Source of the DNA: Weissella hellenica
GTDB taxonomy: Bacteria > Bacillota > Bacilli > Lactobacillales > Lactobacillaceae
DNA length: 64,000 nucleotides
Direction: 5' to 3'
Assembly: GCF_005405545.1 (NCBI RefSeq)
Contig: NZ_BJEG01000001.1
Coordinates: 366,914 to 430,913, forward strand
Shown: positions 8,811 through 18,434 of the stretch, piece after piece
Position numbering within the stretch: the stretch's first letter is position 1
How the letters are laid out: each line of letters opens with the position of its first letter
Position numbers and translations under genes: made by a program
Notes under the pieces: model-generated
Databases searched by the model: none
What the model saw: the letters and a program-made list of their open reading frames with translations, nothing else
What the model was told of the DNA's origin: nothing

Positions 8811-9179
8811 ATGGCTTGGAATAATGAACAGTTAACGTATTTTAATGATCATGATGATTTTCATATTGCACCATTTCGTTCTAATGGGATAGCAGGAACA
8901 CCTACTTGGATTTGGTCGGTTGTAGTCGATGGCAGGTTGTTTGTTCGTGCATATAATGGTGCAAATTCGTCATGGTATCAGAGTGCAATGGCTCAACATG
9001 AAGGTAACATTGTAGTCAATGATAGGCGTTTAGAGGTTACTTTTAAATCAGAAAGTGACGTATCAATTTTAGATAAAATCGATGAAGCTTATCATGTAAA
9101 GTATGACCCTAGCCCATATGTTGCGCCAATGTTGTTAGAAAAAACGAGAGATGCAACCGTTGAAGTATTACCTAAATAA
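8811..9179 (+). CDS. DUF2255 family protein
   Basis: A 122-residue cytosolic protein. The ATG at 8811 is chosen because GGAGGG ends 6 bases before it. The sequence carries the DUF2255 pattern: an N-terminal HIAPFR strand, WIWSVVVDGRLFVRAYNGANSSWYQ, and a C-terminal DATVEVLPK. Small proteins of this family adopt a split-barrel fold like that of pyridoxamine-phosphate-oxidase or nitroreductase-like proteins, but no reaction is established. Followed by a clear terminator at 9220-9257. Confidence 0.75.
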   Translation: MAWNNEQLTYFNDHDDFHIAPFRSNGIAGTPTWIWSVVVDGRLFVRAYNGANSSWYQSAMAQHEGNIVVNDRRLEVTFKSESDVSILDKIDEAYHVKYDPSPYVAPMLLEKTRDATVEVLPK

Positions 9180-9219
9180 AGTAAGTCTTATTTAGCGTTT
9201 TTAATTAAAAATAAATTAG

Positions 9220-9257
9220 AAAGTAGTCATAAATTAAATGTTATGACTACTTTTTTT
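9220..9257 (+). terminator. Rho-independent terminator
   Basis: A 13-bp stem (9220-9232 with 9241-9253), an 8-base loop and seven T. Confidence 0.85.
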
Positions 9258-9400
9258 ATGATTTTTTTTATAAATTGTGTGTTTTCTTATGATTTATAAG
9301 TAATTAATGACCTTGCTTACTCCTTTAATATTAGATATAATTTAAAAAATTAAAAAATTTTAATTTAATGGGCAAATTATTTGTAAGAGGGGTAAGGTTA

Positions 9401-11038
9401 ATGGGAATTGATAAAATAGGAATGAAGGCGGCTGTATTAGCGACAAGTGTTATCGCTGGGATTGGCGTGGCCGCGAATATAGCCGACGCAAAGGCGAAAC
9501 AAGTTATTAGTACGTATTCTAGTACTGAAATTTCATCATTGGATACAGCAAAAGCAACAGAACTGAATGCTTTTACACAGCTTGATAATATTACTGAAGG
9601 TTTATATGTTTATGATAGCAAAGGGCAACCAAAGAAAGCCTTAGCGCAAAAGACTAAGGTTTCTGACGATAAAAAGACATATACAATTGATATTCGTAAA
9701 GATGCTAAGTGGAGCAATGGGGATTCAGTAACAGCTGCAGACTTTGTTTTCGCATGGCAACGAGCTGTTGACCCAAAGACGGCCAGTGAGTATGCTTACT
9801 TATTTGATAATATTGAAAATGCTAAGGCAATTCAAGACGGTGAAAAGGCACCGGATACATTGGGTGTTAAGGCTACTGGTAAATATCAACTACAGATTCA
9901 GTTAGCAGCACCGCAAGAATACTTTAAAATGATTTTAGCTCGTGAAACTCTAGCGCCATTAAATGAAAAGTTCGTTGCACAACAGGGTGATAAATATGGG
10001 ACATCATCTAAAACAACTTTATATAATGGTCCATTTGTAAGTAAGGGCTGGTCTGGTTCGACAACCCAATGGACGCTGAATAAAAACCCCTACTATTGGG
10101 ATAAAAAGCATGTTAAGTTGAGCAAGATTAATTACTCGGTTATTAAAGATCCTTCTACTGCTTATAATTTATATCAAACTAAGAAGTTAGATCAAATGAC
10201 GTTAGTTGGTGAGCAAGCACAACAATTATCAAAGCATAAAGATGTTGTGAAGCGTGATTTAGCAGCAACGTCGTACTTGCAATACAATTTGAAAAAGAAT
10301 AACGGTCTGGAAAATGCTAAGATTCGCCAAGCTATTTCACTTTCAATTAATCGTAAGCAACTAACTGAAAGAATCTTAAAAAATGGCTCACAACCAGCTG
10401 CTGGGTTTGTACCGCGTAAGGTTGCAACACAGCCAAATGGTAAGAAAGATTTTTATGATGTGACGAAGGTTAAAAATACTGCAGAGTATAAGCCTAAGTT
10501 AGCTAAAAAGTTATTTGCAGAAGGTCTAAAAGAAGTTGGTAAGGATAAGATTAATGCAACAGTAATTACTTCTGATGCAAGTGCTTCTGAACAAGTTGCC
10601 GTCTTTATTCAAGATCAATTACAAAAAAACTTACCTAAGCTTGAGTTGACTTTGCAAAAGGTACCAATGAAGAGCCGAATTGCTTCTGTTAATGCGGGGG
10701 ACTTCGATATATCTTTCCAAGGTTGGTCTGCTGACTTTGCTGATCCATATACTTTCTTACAAATTTTCCCAAGCGATAGTGCACAAAACCACACTGGGTG
10801 GCAGAACGAAGCATATGATCAGGCAATTACAGATTCATTAGACAAAAACGCTGCTAATAAAACAGCTCGTTGGAACGATTTAGTAAAGGCTGAAAAGATT
10901 TTGATGAAGGATCAAGTTGTCACGCCTATTTACCAACAAAACAATGAAGATTTGGTTAATCCGAAGTTAAAGGGCATTAGTTACAACCAAATTAATGGTC
11001 ATTATAGTTATAAGACAGCTTATATCGCTAACAAGTAA
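9401..11038 (+). CDS. OppA-like peptide-binding protein, secreted form
   Basis: Solute-binding protein of the family-5 (OppA/DppA) type, 545 residues from the ATG at 9401, which follows GAGGGGTAAGG. It has the family signature (KDAKWSNGDSVTAADFVFAWQ) and the long two-lobed fold through FQGWSADFADPYTFL and the C-terminal YQQNNEDLVNPKLKG. The signal peptide (ATSVIAGIGVAANIADAKA) ends in an AxA-type site. There is no lipobox cysteine, which is unusual for a Gram-positive binding protein, so it may be released or held by other contacts. No opp permease or ATPase genes are adjacent; it is an orphan. The next gene is an M42 aminopeptidase, consistent with peptide use. Confidence 0.88.
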   Translation: MGIDKIGMKAAVLATSVIAGIGVAANIADAKAKQVISTYSSTEISSLDTAKATELNAFTQLDNITEGLYVYDSKGQPKKALAQKTKVSDDKKTYTIDIRKDAKWSNGDSVTAADFVFAWQRAVDPKTASEYAYLFDNIENAKAIQDGEKAPDTLGVKATGKYQLQIQLAAPQEYFKMILARETLAPLNEKFVAQQGDKYGTSSKTTLYNGPFVSKGWSGSTTQWTLNKNPYYWDKKHVKLSKINYSVIKDPSTAYNLYQTKKLDQMTLVGEQAQQLSKHKDVVKRDLAATSYLQYNLKKNNGLENAKIRQAISLSINRKQLTERILKNGSQPAAGFVPRKVATQPNGKKDFYDVTKVKNTAEYKPKLAKKLFAEGLKEVGKDKINATVITSDASASEQVAVFIQDQLQKNLPKLELTLQKVPMKSRIASVNAGDFDISFQGWSADFADPYTFLQIFPSDSAQNHTGWQNEAYDQAITDSLDKNAANKTARWNDLVKAEKILMKDQVVTPIYQQNNEDLVNPKLKGISYNQINGHYSYKTAYIANK

Positions 11039-11061
11039 TCATATATATTAAGGGGATAATT

Positions 11062-12141
11062 TTGAAAGAACAAGAACAGATTGAATTAGTAAAGACATTT
11101 TCTGATTTGAATGGGGTGCCTGGGTTTGAGACTGAAGTAGCGAAGTATTTTGAAGATTGTGCGACTCCTTATGGACAAGTGAGCCGTGATGGTATCTTTA
11201 ATAGCTACGTTGATCGCACGGAAAATACAGGGAAAAAGCCAGTTGTGCAAATTGATGCTCACGCTGATTCGGTTGGTTTTATTGCACAAGCTGTACGGCC
11301 CAATGGGTTGATTAAGTTTGTCACATTAGGTGGTTGGGCACCAACTAATGTGCCGACGACACGCGTGCGGGTACGTAATAAGGATGGTCAATATATTAAA
11401 GGGGTTGTCGCTAGTAAGCCACCGCACTTCATGACCGATGAGGAAAAGAAGCAGGTCCCAAAGATTGCTGAGATGTCGATTGATGTTGGGTCAACTAGTC
11501 GTGATGAAACGCTTAATGACTTTAAAATTGATACTGGGTGTCCAATTTTTCCAGATGTTGAATGTGAATACTACCCAACAACTCGTTTATTCTTTGGTAA
11601 AGACTTTGATAACCGTGTCGGGTCAGCAGCGCTTGTAGATGTATTAGATCAAGTACATGGGCAAGATCTAGATGTTGATGTTGCTGTGGCATTATCAACA
11701 CAAGAAGAAGTTGGTACACGTGGTGCAAAGGTGACGGCAAATAAAATCTCACCTGACCTTGCAATTGTGTTTGAAGGTTGCCCATGTGACGACACTTTTG
11801 AAGAAGATTGGTTAATTCAAACTGGTTTGAAGCGTGGTCCAATGTTACGTGATATGGACACATTATTTATTGCTAATCCATTGTTCGAGGAATATGCAGC
11901 CAAGATTGCAGATGAGCATAAAATTCCTTATACACGTTCAGTTAGAACGGGTGGTGGTGTCAATGGTGCGCCGATTCAATACTGGAATGGTGCGCCAACT
12001 ATTGTAATCGGTATCCCTGTACGTTATGAGCATACTGCTTATAATTGGGCATCATTGGATGATTTCCAACATGCAGTTGAGTTGACTGTTGAAATTCTAA
12101 AGGATTTAGATGCAGACAAAATCACTAGTTTCTTTGGATAA
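11062..12141 (+). CDS. M42 family metallo-aminopeptidase
   Basis: A 359-residue cytosolic aminopeptidase of the M42 (PepA/FrvX/glutamyl-aminopeptidase) family. It begins with TTG at 11062 after AAGGGGAT, 23 bases behind the OppA-like gene, so the two may be cotranscribed. Metal-site motifs are visible: DAHADSVGF, KDFDNRVGSA, TQEEVGTRGA, an acidic EGCPCDD and a late RYEHTAYN. It should trim N-terminal residues from imported peptides. Some M42 relatives have been annotated as endoglucanases, so substrate class is inferred. A hairpin with two G-U pairs (12157-12192) follows. Confidence 0.85.
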   Translation: MKEQEQIELVKTFSDLNGVPGFETEVAKYFEDCATPYGQVSRDGIFNSYVDRTENTGKKPVVQIDAHADSVGFIAQAVRPNGLIKFVTLGGWAPTNVPTTRVRVRNKDGQYIKGVVASKPPHFMTDEEKKQVPKIAEMSIDVGSTSRDETLNDFKIDTGCPIFPDVECEYYPTTRLFFGKDFDNRVGSAALVDVLDQVHGQDLDVDVAVALSTQEEVGTRGAKVTANKISPDLAIVFEGCPCDDTFEEDWLIQTGLKRGPMLRDMDTLFIANPLFEEYAAKIADEHKIPYTRSVRTGGGVNGAPIQYWNGAPTIVIGIPVRYEHTAYNWASLDDFQHAVELTVEILKDLDADKITSFFG

Positions 12142-12156
12142 ATATTAATATTAAAG

Positions 12157-12192
12157 TAGCTCGTGAGTTGAATCGTATCAGCTTACGGGCTA
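12157..12192 (+). terminator. probable terminator, imperfect stem
   Basis: An 11-bp stem (12157-12167 with 12182-12192) including two G-U pairs, then TTTATGTT. Confidence 0.55.
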
Positions 12193-12427
12193 TTTATGTT
12201 GCATTAGTAATGTTTTTGTTGCGCATATTAAAAAGTTAATTTTTAATATTATAAGCTTTATGCAGGCTTAAAAAAATCATATTTTTAAATAGTATTATGA
12301 AAAAAGACCATCTAACTTTAATACAAATAACTATAATAGTTTTTATTTAACATATATATAATATTCGTGCACCATGGTAAAGGTAGTAACTTACAAAATG
12401 TATATAAAACTCAGGAGGCATTTTAGA

Positions 12428-13855
12428 ATGGTAAAACAGTTTATTAATGGTGAATTTGTTGACAGTCATGCAACAGACACTATTCAAGTTTTAAATCCAG
12501 CTACAAATGAAGTAATTGGAGAGGTTGCCGAAGGAGACGAGCAAGATTTACAAGCCGCTGTGGTCGGTGCCAAAGAGGCACAAAAGTCATGGGCTAAGGT
12601 TAACCGCGTAAAGCGTGGTGAAATTGTATTAGAGTTAGCCACTTTGATGGAACAAAATAAAGAAGAAATTGCTAAAATCTATCAAGAAGAGCAAGGTAAA
12701 GTTTATGCTGATGCCCTTGGTGAAGTAGAAGGTTCTATTGGTTATATTAAATACATGACTGGTTTGGCACAATCTGCTAAAGGTGAAGTATTGCAAAACC
12801 AAGTTGATGATGAATTGGTTATGATCGTTAAAAAACCAGTTGGTGTAACAGCTGGTATTATTCCATGGAACGCACCAATCTTTATCTTGATGCGTAAGAT
12901 GATTCCAGCCTTGGTAACAGGATGCTCAATCGTTGTTAAGCCAAGTGAGGAAACGCCATTCGGTACATTTAAAATTGCTGAATTAATTCAACAAACTGAT
13001 ATTCCAAACGGTCTTGTACAAATTGTTACTGGAACTGGTGCGGGTGTTGGTAGCATGATGTCAAAGAATGAAGATATTGATTTGATTTCATTGACTGGTA
13101 GTACCGGTGCTGGTAAGGCAGTGATGTCTGAATCAGCAGCTAATGTTAAGAAGGTTAATTTGGAACTTGGTGGTAAAGCACCTGCTATTATTACTGATAA
13201 AGCAGATCTTGATAAGGCCGTTAAGTACATTGTGCAAGCCCGTATTAAAAACAGTGGTCAAGTATGTACTTGTCCAGAACGTCTTTACGTGCAAGCTGGC
13301 GTTTACGATGCCTTTGTTGAAAAGGTAACAACAGCAATGAGTAACCTAGTAACTGGTGATCCAACTGATGATAAGACTGACTTTGGTCCAATCATCAACA
13401 AGAAGCAGTTAGAATCAATTGACGAAAAAGTACAACAAGCTGTAGGAAATGGTGCTAAGGTTTTGACTGGTGGACACATTGTGTCAGATACACCAGGTAA
13501 TTACTATGAGCCAACAGTGGTTGTTAATGTTAATGATGATTCAACGATTATGACAGATGAGGTCTTTGGACCAGTTTTGCCAATTGCCAAGTTTGAGACG
13601 ATTGATGAAGCAATTGATAAGGCTAACAACTCTGTTTATGGTTTGTCTTCATATGCCTTCACTGAAGATTTGAAGGAAGCTATGACCTTTAGTGAACTTT
13701 TGAATATTGGTGAAGCTTACATCAACTGTGAAGCCGAAGAAGCAACGACTGGTTACCATGCTGGTTGGCGCCAATCAGGTCTTGGTGGTGCAGATGGTAC
13801 TCATGGATTTGAAGAATACTTGAACACAACGGTAACTTACTTCCGTTATGAATAA
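12428..13855 (+). CDS. AldA-like (lactaldehyde/glycolaldehyde) dehydrogenase
   Basis: NAD(P)-dependent aldehyde dehydrogenase of 475 residues. The ATG at 12428 is preferred over the in-frame ATG at 12374 because AGGAGG lies 10 bases upstream. It shows the conserved PWNAP, the LTGSTGAGKAV coenzyme loop, ELGGKAP (general-base Glu) and NSGQVCTCPERLYVQ with the catalytic Cys. The C terminus (YHAGWRQSGLGGADGTHG) closely matches E. coli AldA as I remember it. AldA-type enzymes oxidise L-lactaldehyde or glycolaldehyde. It sits upstream of the galactonate operon but is separated by a strong terminator and a new promoter. Its natural aldehyde here is not evident. Confidence 0.88.
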   Translation: MVKQFINGEFVDSHATDTIQVLNPATNEVIGEVAEGDEQDLQAAVVGAKEAQKSWAKVNRVKRGEIVLELATLMEQNKEEIAKIYQEEQGKVYADALGEVEGSIGYIKYMTGLAQSAKGEVLQNQVDDELVMIVKKPVGVTAGIIPWNAPIFILMRKMIPALVTGCSIVVKPSEETPFGTFKIAELIQQTDIPNGLVQIVTGTGAGVGSMMSKNEDIDLISLTGSTGAGKAVMSESAANVKKVNLELGGKAPAIITDKADLDKAVKYIVQARIKNSGQVCTCPERLYVQAGVYDAFVEKVTTAMSNLVTGDPTDDKTDFGPIINKKQLESIDEKVQQAVGNGAKVLTGGHIVSDTPGNYYEPTVVVNVNDDSTIMTDEVFGPVLPIAKFETIDEAIDKANNSVYGLSSYAFTEDLKEAMTFSELLNIGEAYINCEAEEATTGYHAGWRQSGLGGADGTHGFEEYLNTTVTYFRYE

Positions 13856-13868
13856 AAATTAACCAGAT

Positions 13869-13919
13869 AACTGGTCGGAAAAATTTCGTATTGAATCGAA
13901 ATTTTTCCGACCAGTTTTA
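13869..13919 (+). terminator. strong terminator after aldehyde dehydrogenase
   Basis: A perfect 20-bp stem (13869-13888 with 13897-13916), an 8-base loop and a short T-run. Confidence 0.9.
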
Positions 13920-14051
13920 TTTTAATGTATTTATAAATTGTCATGGTGATTTAGTGCAGATTGGATTTTCTATTCTCCGAATAGGAACGAAAAGATAATA
14001 TCTATTTTGAGATCCTTAATGATTTAAACCAAATTAATTTATGTTTAGTTC

Positions 14052-14081
14052 TTGACACATATAACTGAAAACGGTTACAAT
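14052..14081 (+). promoter_or_regulatory. dgo operon promoter with overlapping cre site
   Basis: Perfect -35 TTGACA (14052-14057), an 18-base spacer and -10 TACAAT (14076-14081). A CcpA cre-like site, CTGAAAACGGTTACA (14065-14079, one mismatch to WTGNAANCGNWNNCW), covers the spacer and -10. This predicts glucose repression of galactonate catabolism. Confidence 0.75.
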
Positions 14082-14091
14082 AATTTTGTCA

Positions 14092-14130
14092 TTAAAGATA
14101 CCATCTTATTTTAATAGATGGTATCTTTAA
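14092..14130 (+). promoter_or_regulatory. 15-bp inverted repeat in dgo leader
   Basis: Perfect arms 14092-14106 and 14116-14130 around a 9-base loop, beginning a few bases after the predicted transcription start. No T-run follows, so it is unlikely to be a terminator. It could be the operator of the GntR regulator encoded at 18435-19106 or an mRNA-stabilising hairpin. Confidence 0.6.
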
Positions 14131-14158
14131 TTGAAAATAAAAATTATTGGAGTTAATC

Positions 14159-15307
14159 ATGAAAATTACAAACTACGAAACATTTTCTGTACCACCACGC
14201 TGGTTATTTTTAAAAATTGAAACAGATGAAGGAGTTAGTGGCTGGGGAGAACCCGTTATCGAAGGACGTGCTGCAACCGTAGAAGCTGCTGTTCATGAAC
14301 TAATGGATTCATTGGTTGGTTCTGACCCATTCCGTATTGAAGATGCATGGGAAAAAATGTATCGTAGTGGTTTTTATCGTGGTGGTCCCATTATAATGAG
14401 CGCGATTGCTGGTATTGACCAAGCTTTGTGGGATATCAAAGGTAAAGCATTAGGACAACCTGTTTATGAATTAATGGGCGGTGCCGTTCGTGATAGTATT
14501 AAGGTTTATTCTTGGGTAGGTGGTGATCGACCAAATAATGTTGGTGAAGCTGCATTGGAACGTAAAAATGCTGGTTTCACAGCAATAAAGATGAATGCCA
14601 CTGAAGAACTACAAATGATTGATAGTTATGAAAAAATTCAAGAAGTTGTTGAGCGAGTTAAAGCCATTAGAGATGCATGTGGTCCTTATTTCGGTATAGC
14701 TGTTGATTTCCATGGACGTGTTCACAAACCAATGGCAAAAGTTTTGGCAAAAGAATTGGAACCTTATAACTTAATGTTTATTGAGGAACCTGTTTTACCA
14801 GAAAATAATGAAGAGCTTGGTAAAATCGGTCAATTATCAAAGACACCAATTGCTACGGGTGAAAGAATGTTCACTCGTTGGGACTTTAAGAAATTATTAG
14901 AGTCAGGTGATGCAGATGTTATTCAACCAGATTTGTCACATGCTGGTGGAATAACCGAATGTAAAAAAATTGCTTCAATGGCTGAAGCGTATGATGTGGC
15001 AGTTGCTTTCCATTGCCCACTTGGACCGATCGCTTTAGCAGCTTGCTTACAGGTTGATGCTACGGTTTATAATGCATTTATCCAAGAGCAAAGTTTAGGT
15101 ATTCATTACAATGCCTCAAATGATTTAATGGATTATGTTAAAAATCCAGAAGTGTTTGAATACGAAAATGGTATGGTGAAAATTCCGAGCTTACCAGGAT
15201 TAGGTGTCGAAGTTAATGAAGAGTTAGTTCGTGAAAAGGCAAAAGAAACAACAGATTGGCATAACCCAGTTTGGCGTCACGAAGACGGGTCTATTGCTGA
15301 GTGGTAA
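14159..15307 (+). CDS. dgoD: D-galactonate dehydratase
   Basis: Enolase-superfamily dehydratase of 382 residues converting D-galactonate to 2-dehydro-3-deoxy-D-galactonate. The ATG at 14159 follows TTGGAG. The match to E. coli DgoD as remembered is long and nearly collinear: [40 protein letters not shown], the [15 protein letters not shown] metal ligand, [41 protein letters not shown] and the C-terminal [11 protein letters not shown]. First gene of an operon with the kinase, aldolase and permease, so the galactonate assignment is supported by both sequence and context. Confidence 0.95.
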   Translation: MKITNYETFSVPPRWLFLKIETDEGVSGWGEPVIEGRAATVEAAVHELMDSLVGSDPFRIEDAWEKMYRSGFYRGGPIIMSAIAGIDQALWDIKGKALGQPVYELMGGAVRDSIKVYSWVGGDRPNNVGEAALERKNAGFTAIKMNATEELQMIDSYEKIQEVVERVKAIRDACGPYFGIAVDFHGRVHKPMAKVLAKELEPYNLMFIEEPVLPENNEELGKIGQLSKTPIATGERMFTRWDFKKLLESGDADVIQPDLSHAGGITECKKIASMAEAYDVAVAFHCPLGPIALAACLQVDATVYNAFIQEQSLGIHYNASNDLMDYVKNPEVFEYENGMVKIPSLPGLGVEVNEELVREKAKETTDWHNPVWRHEDGSIAEW

Positions 15308-15325
15308 GGCAGAAAGGTGTTGAGC

Positions 15326-16315
15326 ATGATGAACCTAGTAACGATTGATACAGGAACCACAAATACAAGAGTAATGCTTTGGCAGAATGGTAAAAAAATT
15401 GCTAAAGTTGCACGACCTGTCGGGGTGAAGAGTACATCTATTACAGGTAGTAAGGATACTTTACATCAAACAATTAAATCAGCAATTGATGAGTTATTAA
15501 AAACAGCTCAAGTTGAATTGAATTCAGATGTTAAATTTATAGCATCAGGGATGATTACATCTAATTTAGGGTTAGCTGAGATACCACATCAATCAGCACC
15601 AGTGAGCATGAGTGATGTGGCAGCCAATATGGAAAGAATTCTGATTCCAGAAGTTTGTTCGCAGCCAATTTGGTTTGTACCAGGTGTAAAAAATAAGGTT
15701 CGAACAATCACATCTGAAAACATTGATCAAATGGATGTAATGCGTGGTGAAGAAGTTGAGGCGTTTGGGGCATTAACGCAATTACAGGCTAAAAAGCCAT
15801 TCATTCTAGTACTACCTGGTTCGCATACAAAATTCATTAAAATTGACGAAGACGGTAAAATTGCTGGATCTATTACATCAATGGCTGGTGAATTAATTTC
15901 ATTACTAACCAAAGATTCAATTTTATCAGATTCACTAGAGCATAATTTTTCAGATGAACTTGATATCAAAGCACTGACTCTTGGTGCTGAGAATTGTGCC
16001 AAAAAAGGATTAGGACGAGCTGCGTTTACGGTTCGATTATTAGATTTGTACACCAATTACACGCGTAATCAAATGGCTAATTATTTGTTGGGTGTTGTTT
16101 TACAAAATGATGTTGCAGCGATAAAAACGACACAAGCTTTTGATATTAATGTAGATGATACTTTTGTTGTTATTGGTAAACCTGCTCTTCGTGATGCGCT
16201 ACAGGTATTGTTAAATAACGATGATTATTTTACTGGTAATATTTTGACAATTGATGTACCTGAATTAGCCAGTGTAGGTATTATGGCAATCGCAAAGATG
16301 CGAAACATTATTTAA
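15326..16315 (+). CDS. dgoK: 2-dehydro-3-deoxygalactonokinase
   Basis: A 329-residue sugar-acid kinase that phosphorylates KDGal to KDPGal with ATP. The ATG at 15326 is chosen since AGAAAGG lies about 8 bases upstream; 15329 is also possible. The N-terminal phosphate-binding loop MNLVTIDTGTTNTRVMLW and the central MRGEEVEAFGAL and LPGSHTKFIKI motifs are typical of DgoK. It follows dgoD by 18 bases and precedes dgoA by 17, so it belongs to the same transcript. Confidence 0.92.
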   Translation: MMNLVTIDTGTTNTRVMLWQNGKKIAKVARPVGVKSTSITGSKDTLHQTIKSAIDELLKTAQVELNSDVKFIASGMITSNLGLAEIPHQSAPVSMSDVAANMERILIPEVCSQPIWFVPGVKNKVRTITSENIDQMDVMRGEEVEAFGALTQLQAKKPFILVLPGSHTKFIKIDEDGKIAGSITSMAGELISLLTKDSILSDSLEHNFSDELDIKALTLGAENCAKKGLGRAAFTVRLLDLYTNYTRNQMANYLLGVVLQNDVAAIKTTQAFDINVDDTFVVIGKPALRDALQVLLNNDDYFTGNILTIDVPELASVGIMAIAKMRNII

Positions 16316-16332
16316 AATGAGGGACAAATATA

Positions 16333-16956
16333 ATGAATATTGAAAATTATCCAAAGTTGACAGTAATTATGCGTGGTTATAGTTATGAACAAGCTATGCT
16401 TATTATAAAGTTATTGAGCCGTTATGAAGGAAAAGTAGGGGTTGAAGTTACGACAAACAACCCAGATCATTTAAAAGTTATTGCAGACGGTAATAAACAG
16501 TATGGTGACAAAGTAAATATTGGGGTAGGTACAGTTACAACAGTGAAACAGGCACAAGAAGCAATTGCAGCAGGTGCTAAATTTATGCTTGGACCCCAAG
16601 CTTTTTCAGAGGAAATTTATCAATTAGCACAACAAAATGATGTAATTACGGTCCCAGGTGCAATGACACCAACAGAGATACAAACAGAAATCAATAAAGG
16701 TGCTGATATTGTTAAGGTATTTCCAGCGATTACGGTAGGTCCTTCATTTTTTAAACAAATTTCTGGACCAATGCCTGGATTACGTTTTATGGCAGTCGGG
16801 GGCATTGATATTAAAAATAGTCAATTGTTTATATCAGCAGGTGCTGATTACTTGGGTATCGGATCTAGTTTCTTTAATAAACAGGATCTAGAAAATATGG
16901 ATGAACAAGCTTTGGATAAATCAATACAAGAATTTTTAATAACCGTTAGTAAATAA
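16333..16956 (+). CDS. dgoA: 2-dehydro-3-deoxy-6-phosphogalactonate aldolase
   Basis: Class I KDPG/KDPGal aldolase of 207 residues, splitting KDPGal into pyruvate and glyceraldehyde 3-phosphate. The Schiff-base lysine is K128 in IVKVFPA, and the general-base Glu is E38 in GVEVTT. The phosphate loop is AVGGI. The start follows TGAGGGAC. Placement directly after dgoD and dgoK gives the galactonate rather than gluconate role. The pyruvate can go straight to lactate, the triose phosphate to lower glycolysis. Confidence 0.92.
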   Translation: MNIENYPKLTVIMRGYSYEQAMLIIKLLSRYEGKVGVEVTTNNPDHLKVIADGNKQYGDKVNIGVGTVTTVKQAQEAIAAGAKFMLGPQAFSEEIYQLAQQNDVITVPGAMTPTEIQTEINKGADIVKVFPAITVGPSFFKQISGPMPGLRFMAVGGIDIKNSQLFISAGADYLGIGSSFFNKQDLENMDEQALDKSIQEFLITVSK

Positions 16957-16999
16957 TTTTGACAGTTTATCATCATCTGTAGAATAAGAGAGGGAAATC

Positions 17000-18334
17000 A
17001 TGCCATTACTAATAGTAGTATTAGGAGTCTTATTGTTGATCTTTTTGATTACCAAGCTAAAGCTTAATACTTTTGTATCATTAATTATCACATCTTTTGT
17101 TGTAGCCTTTGCATTGGGAATCCCATTGGATAAAGTGCCGACAACGATTACCGAAGGCTTAGGTAATCAATCAGGTAGTTTGGCTATTGTGTTTGGAATG
17201 GGATCAATGATTGGTAAGTTGGTTTCAGACGCTGGTGGTGGGCATCGTATTGCCCACACTTTAATTGAAAAATTTGGGCGTAAGCGAATTCAAATAGCCG
17301 TAATTTTAGCATCATTTATTATTGGACTAGCATTATTCTTTGAGGTTGGCTTAGTAGTGTTGTTGCCGATTATATTCATCATTGCGCGTGAATTAAAGAT
17401 GCCATTAATGTCATTAGCCATTCCAATGGCAGCAACTTTAAATGTCATGCATGGATTTATTCCACCACATCCAGCACCAACTGCTATTTCACAAGTTTTT
17501 GGGGCAAATATTGGCCACGTGATTTTGTTAGGAATTGTTGTTGCAATTCCTACAGTGATTGTATCTGGACCAGTCTATAATCACTTTTTACGTAAGCTGT
17601 ATCCACAAGTGTATAAAATACAAACGGAAAATCCTCGGTTAGGTAAAATAGAAGAATTTGATTTAGACAAGACACCTAAATTTGGGATTAGTGTATTAAC
17701 TGCTATGATGCCAGTTATTTTAATTGGTATATCAACGATTCTTGAATTTACAGTAGCTAAAGGTAGTTTGGCTCACGATATTTTTGGATTAGTTGGAAAT
17801 CCTGATTTTGCAATGATGGTATCACTAATTTTTGCCATTTATACAATGGGAATTAAACAGAATATTAGTATGAAACGTATTGGTCAAACTGTAGAAAATG
17901 CAATTATTCAAATTGCGGGGATGTTATTTATTATTGGTGGTGGTGGTGCTTTCAAACAAGTACTTGTATCAGGTGGCATTTCAGATTATATTTCACAGAT
18001 GTTTGCTACTATTAACATGTCGCCATTATTAGCTGCTTGGTTAATTACTGCTTTATTGCGTGTTAGTTTGGGGTCATCAACTGTTGCTGCGCTAACGGGT
18101 GCTGGCTTAGTAGCACCGATGATTGCGGCTTCGGGGGTTAGTCCAACCTTAATGGTATTATCAGTTGGAGCTGGTAGTATATTTGGTGGTCATGTTAATG
18201 ATGCAGGTTTCTGGATGGTTAAAGAATACTTTAATTTATCTTTGAAAGAAACGCTAACGGCTTGGTCACCATTAACTTGTGTGATTGGGGTAGTTGGTTT
18301 AGGAGCTGTCATGACGCTATCAGTTTTTATGTAA
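17000..18334 (+). CDS. GntP-family sugar-acid:H+ symporter (probable galactonate permease)
   Basis: A polytopic membrane protein of 444 residues with about 12 hydrophobic segments. It has GntP-family signatures: IVFGMGSMIGKLVSDAGGG, HGFIPPHPAPTAIS and GAGSIFGGHVNDAGFWMVKE. GntP proteins import gluconate and related acids. Fourth gene of the dgo operon, replacing the DgoT (MFS) transporter that serves this pathway in enterobacteria. Galactonate is the inferred substrate from context. Followed by a bidirectional-looking terminator. Confidence 0.9.
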   Translation: MPLLIVVLGVLLLIFLITKLKLNTFVSLIITSFVVAFALGIPLDKVPTTITEGLGNQSGSLAIVFGMGSMIGKLVSDAGGGHRIAHTLIEKFGRKRIQIAVILASFIIGLALFFEVGLVVLLPIIFIIARELKMPLMSLAIPMAATLNVMHGFIPPHPAPTAISQVFGANIGHVILLGIVVAIPTVIVSGPVYNHFLRKLYPQVYKIQTENPRLGKIEEFDLDKTPKFGISVLTAMMPVILIGISTILEFTVAKGSLAHDIFGLVGNPDFAMMVSLIFAIYTMGIKQNISMKRIGQTVENAIIQIAGMLFIIGGGGAFKQVLVSGGISDYISQMFATINMSPLLAAWLITALLRVSLGSSTVAALTGAGLVAPMIAASGVSPTLMVLSVGAGSIFGGHVNDAGFWMVKEYFNLSLKETLTAWSPLTCVIGVVGLGAVMTLSVFM

Positions 18335-18343
18335 TAAATTATG

Positions 18344-18380
18344 AAACCACTAATTAGTGTTTAGCTAATTAGTGGTTTTT
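18344..18380 (+). terminator. terminator of dgo operon
   Basis: A perfect 14-bp stem (18344-18357 with 18365-18378) and a T-run. Confidence 0.9.
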
Positions 18381-18434
18381 AACGTTTAAATAAAGTAACA
18401 TTAGTATAAGCGTGATGGTAGGAGAGATTATAAA

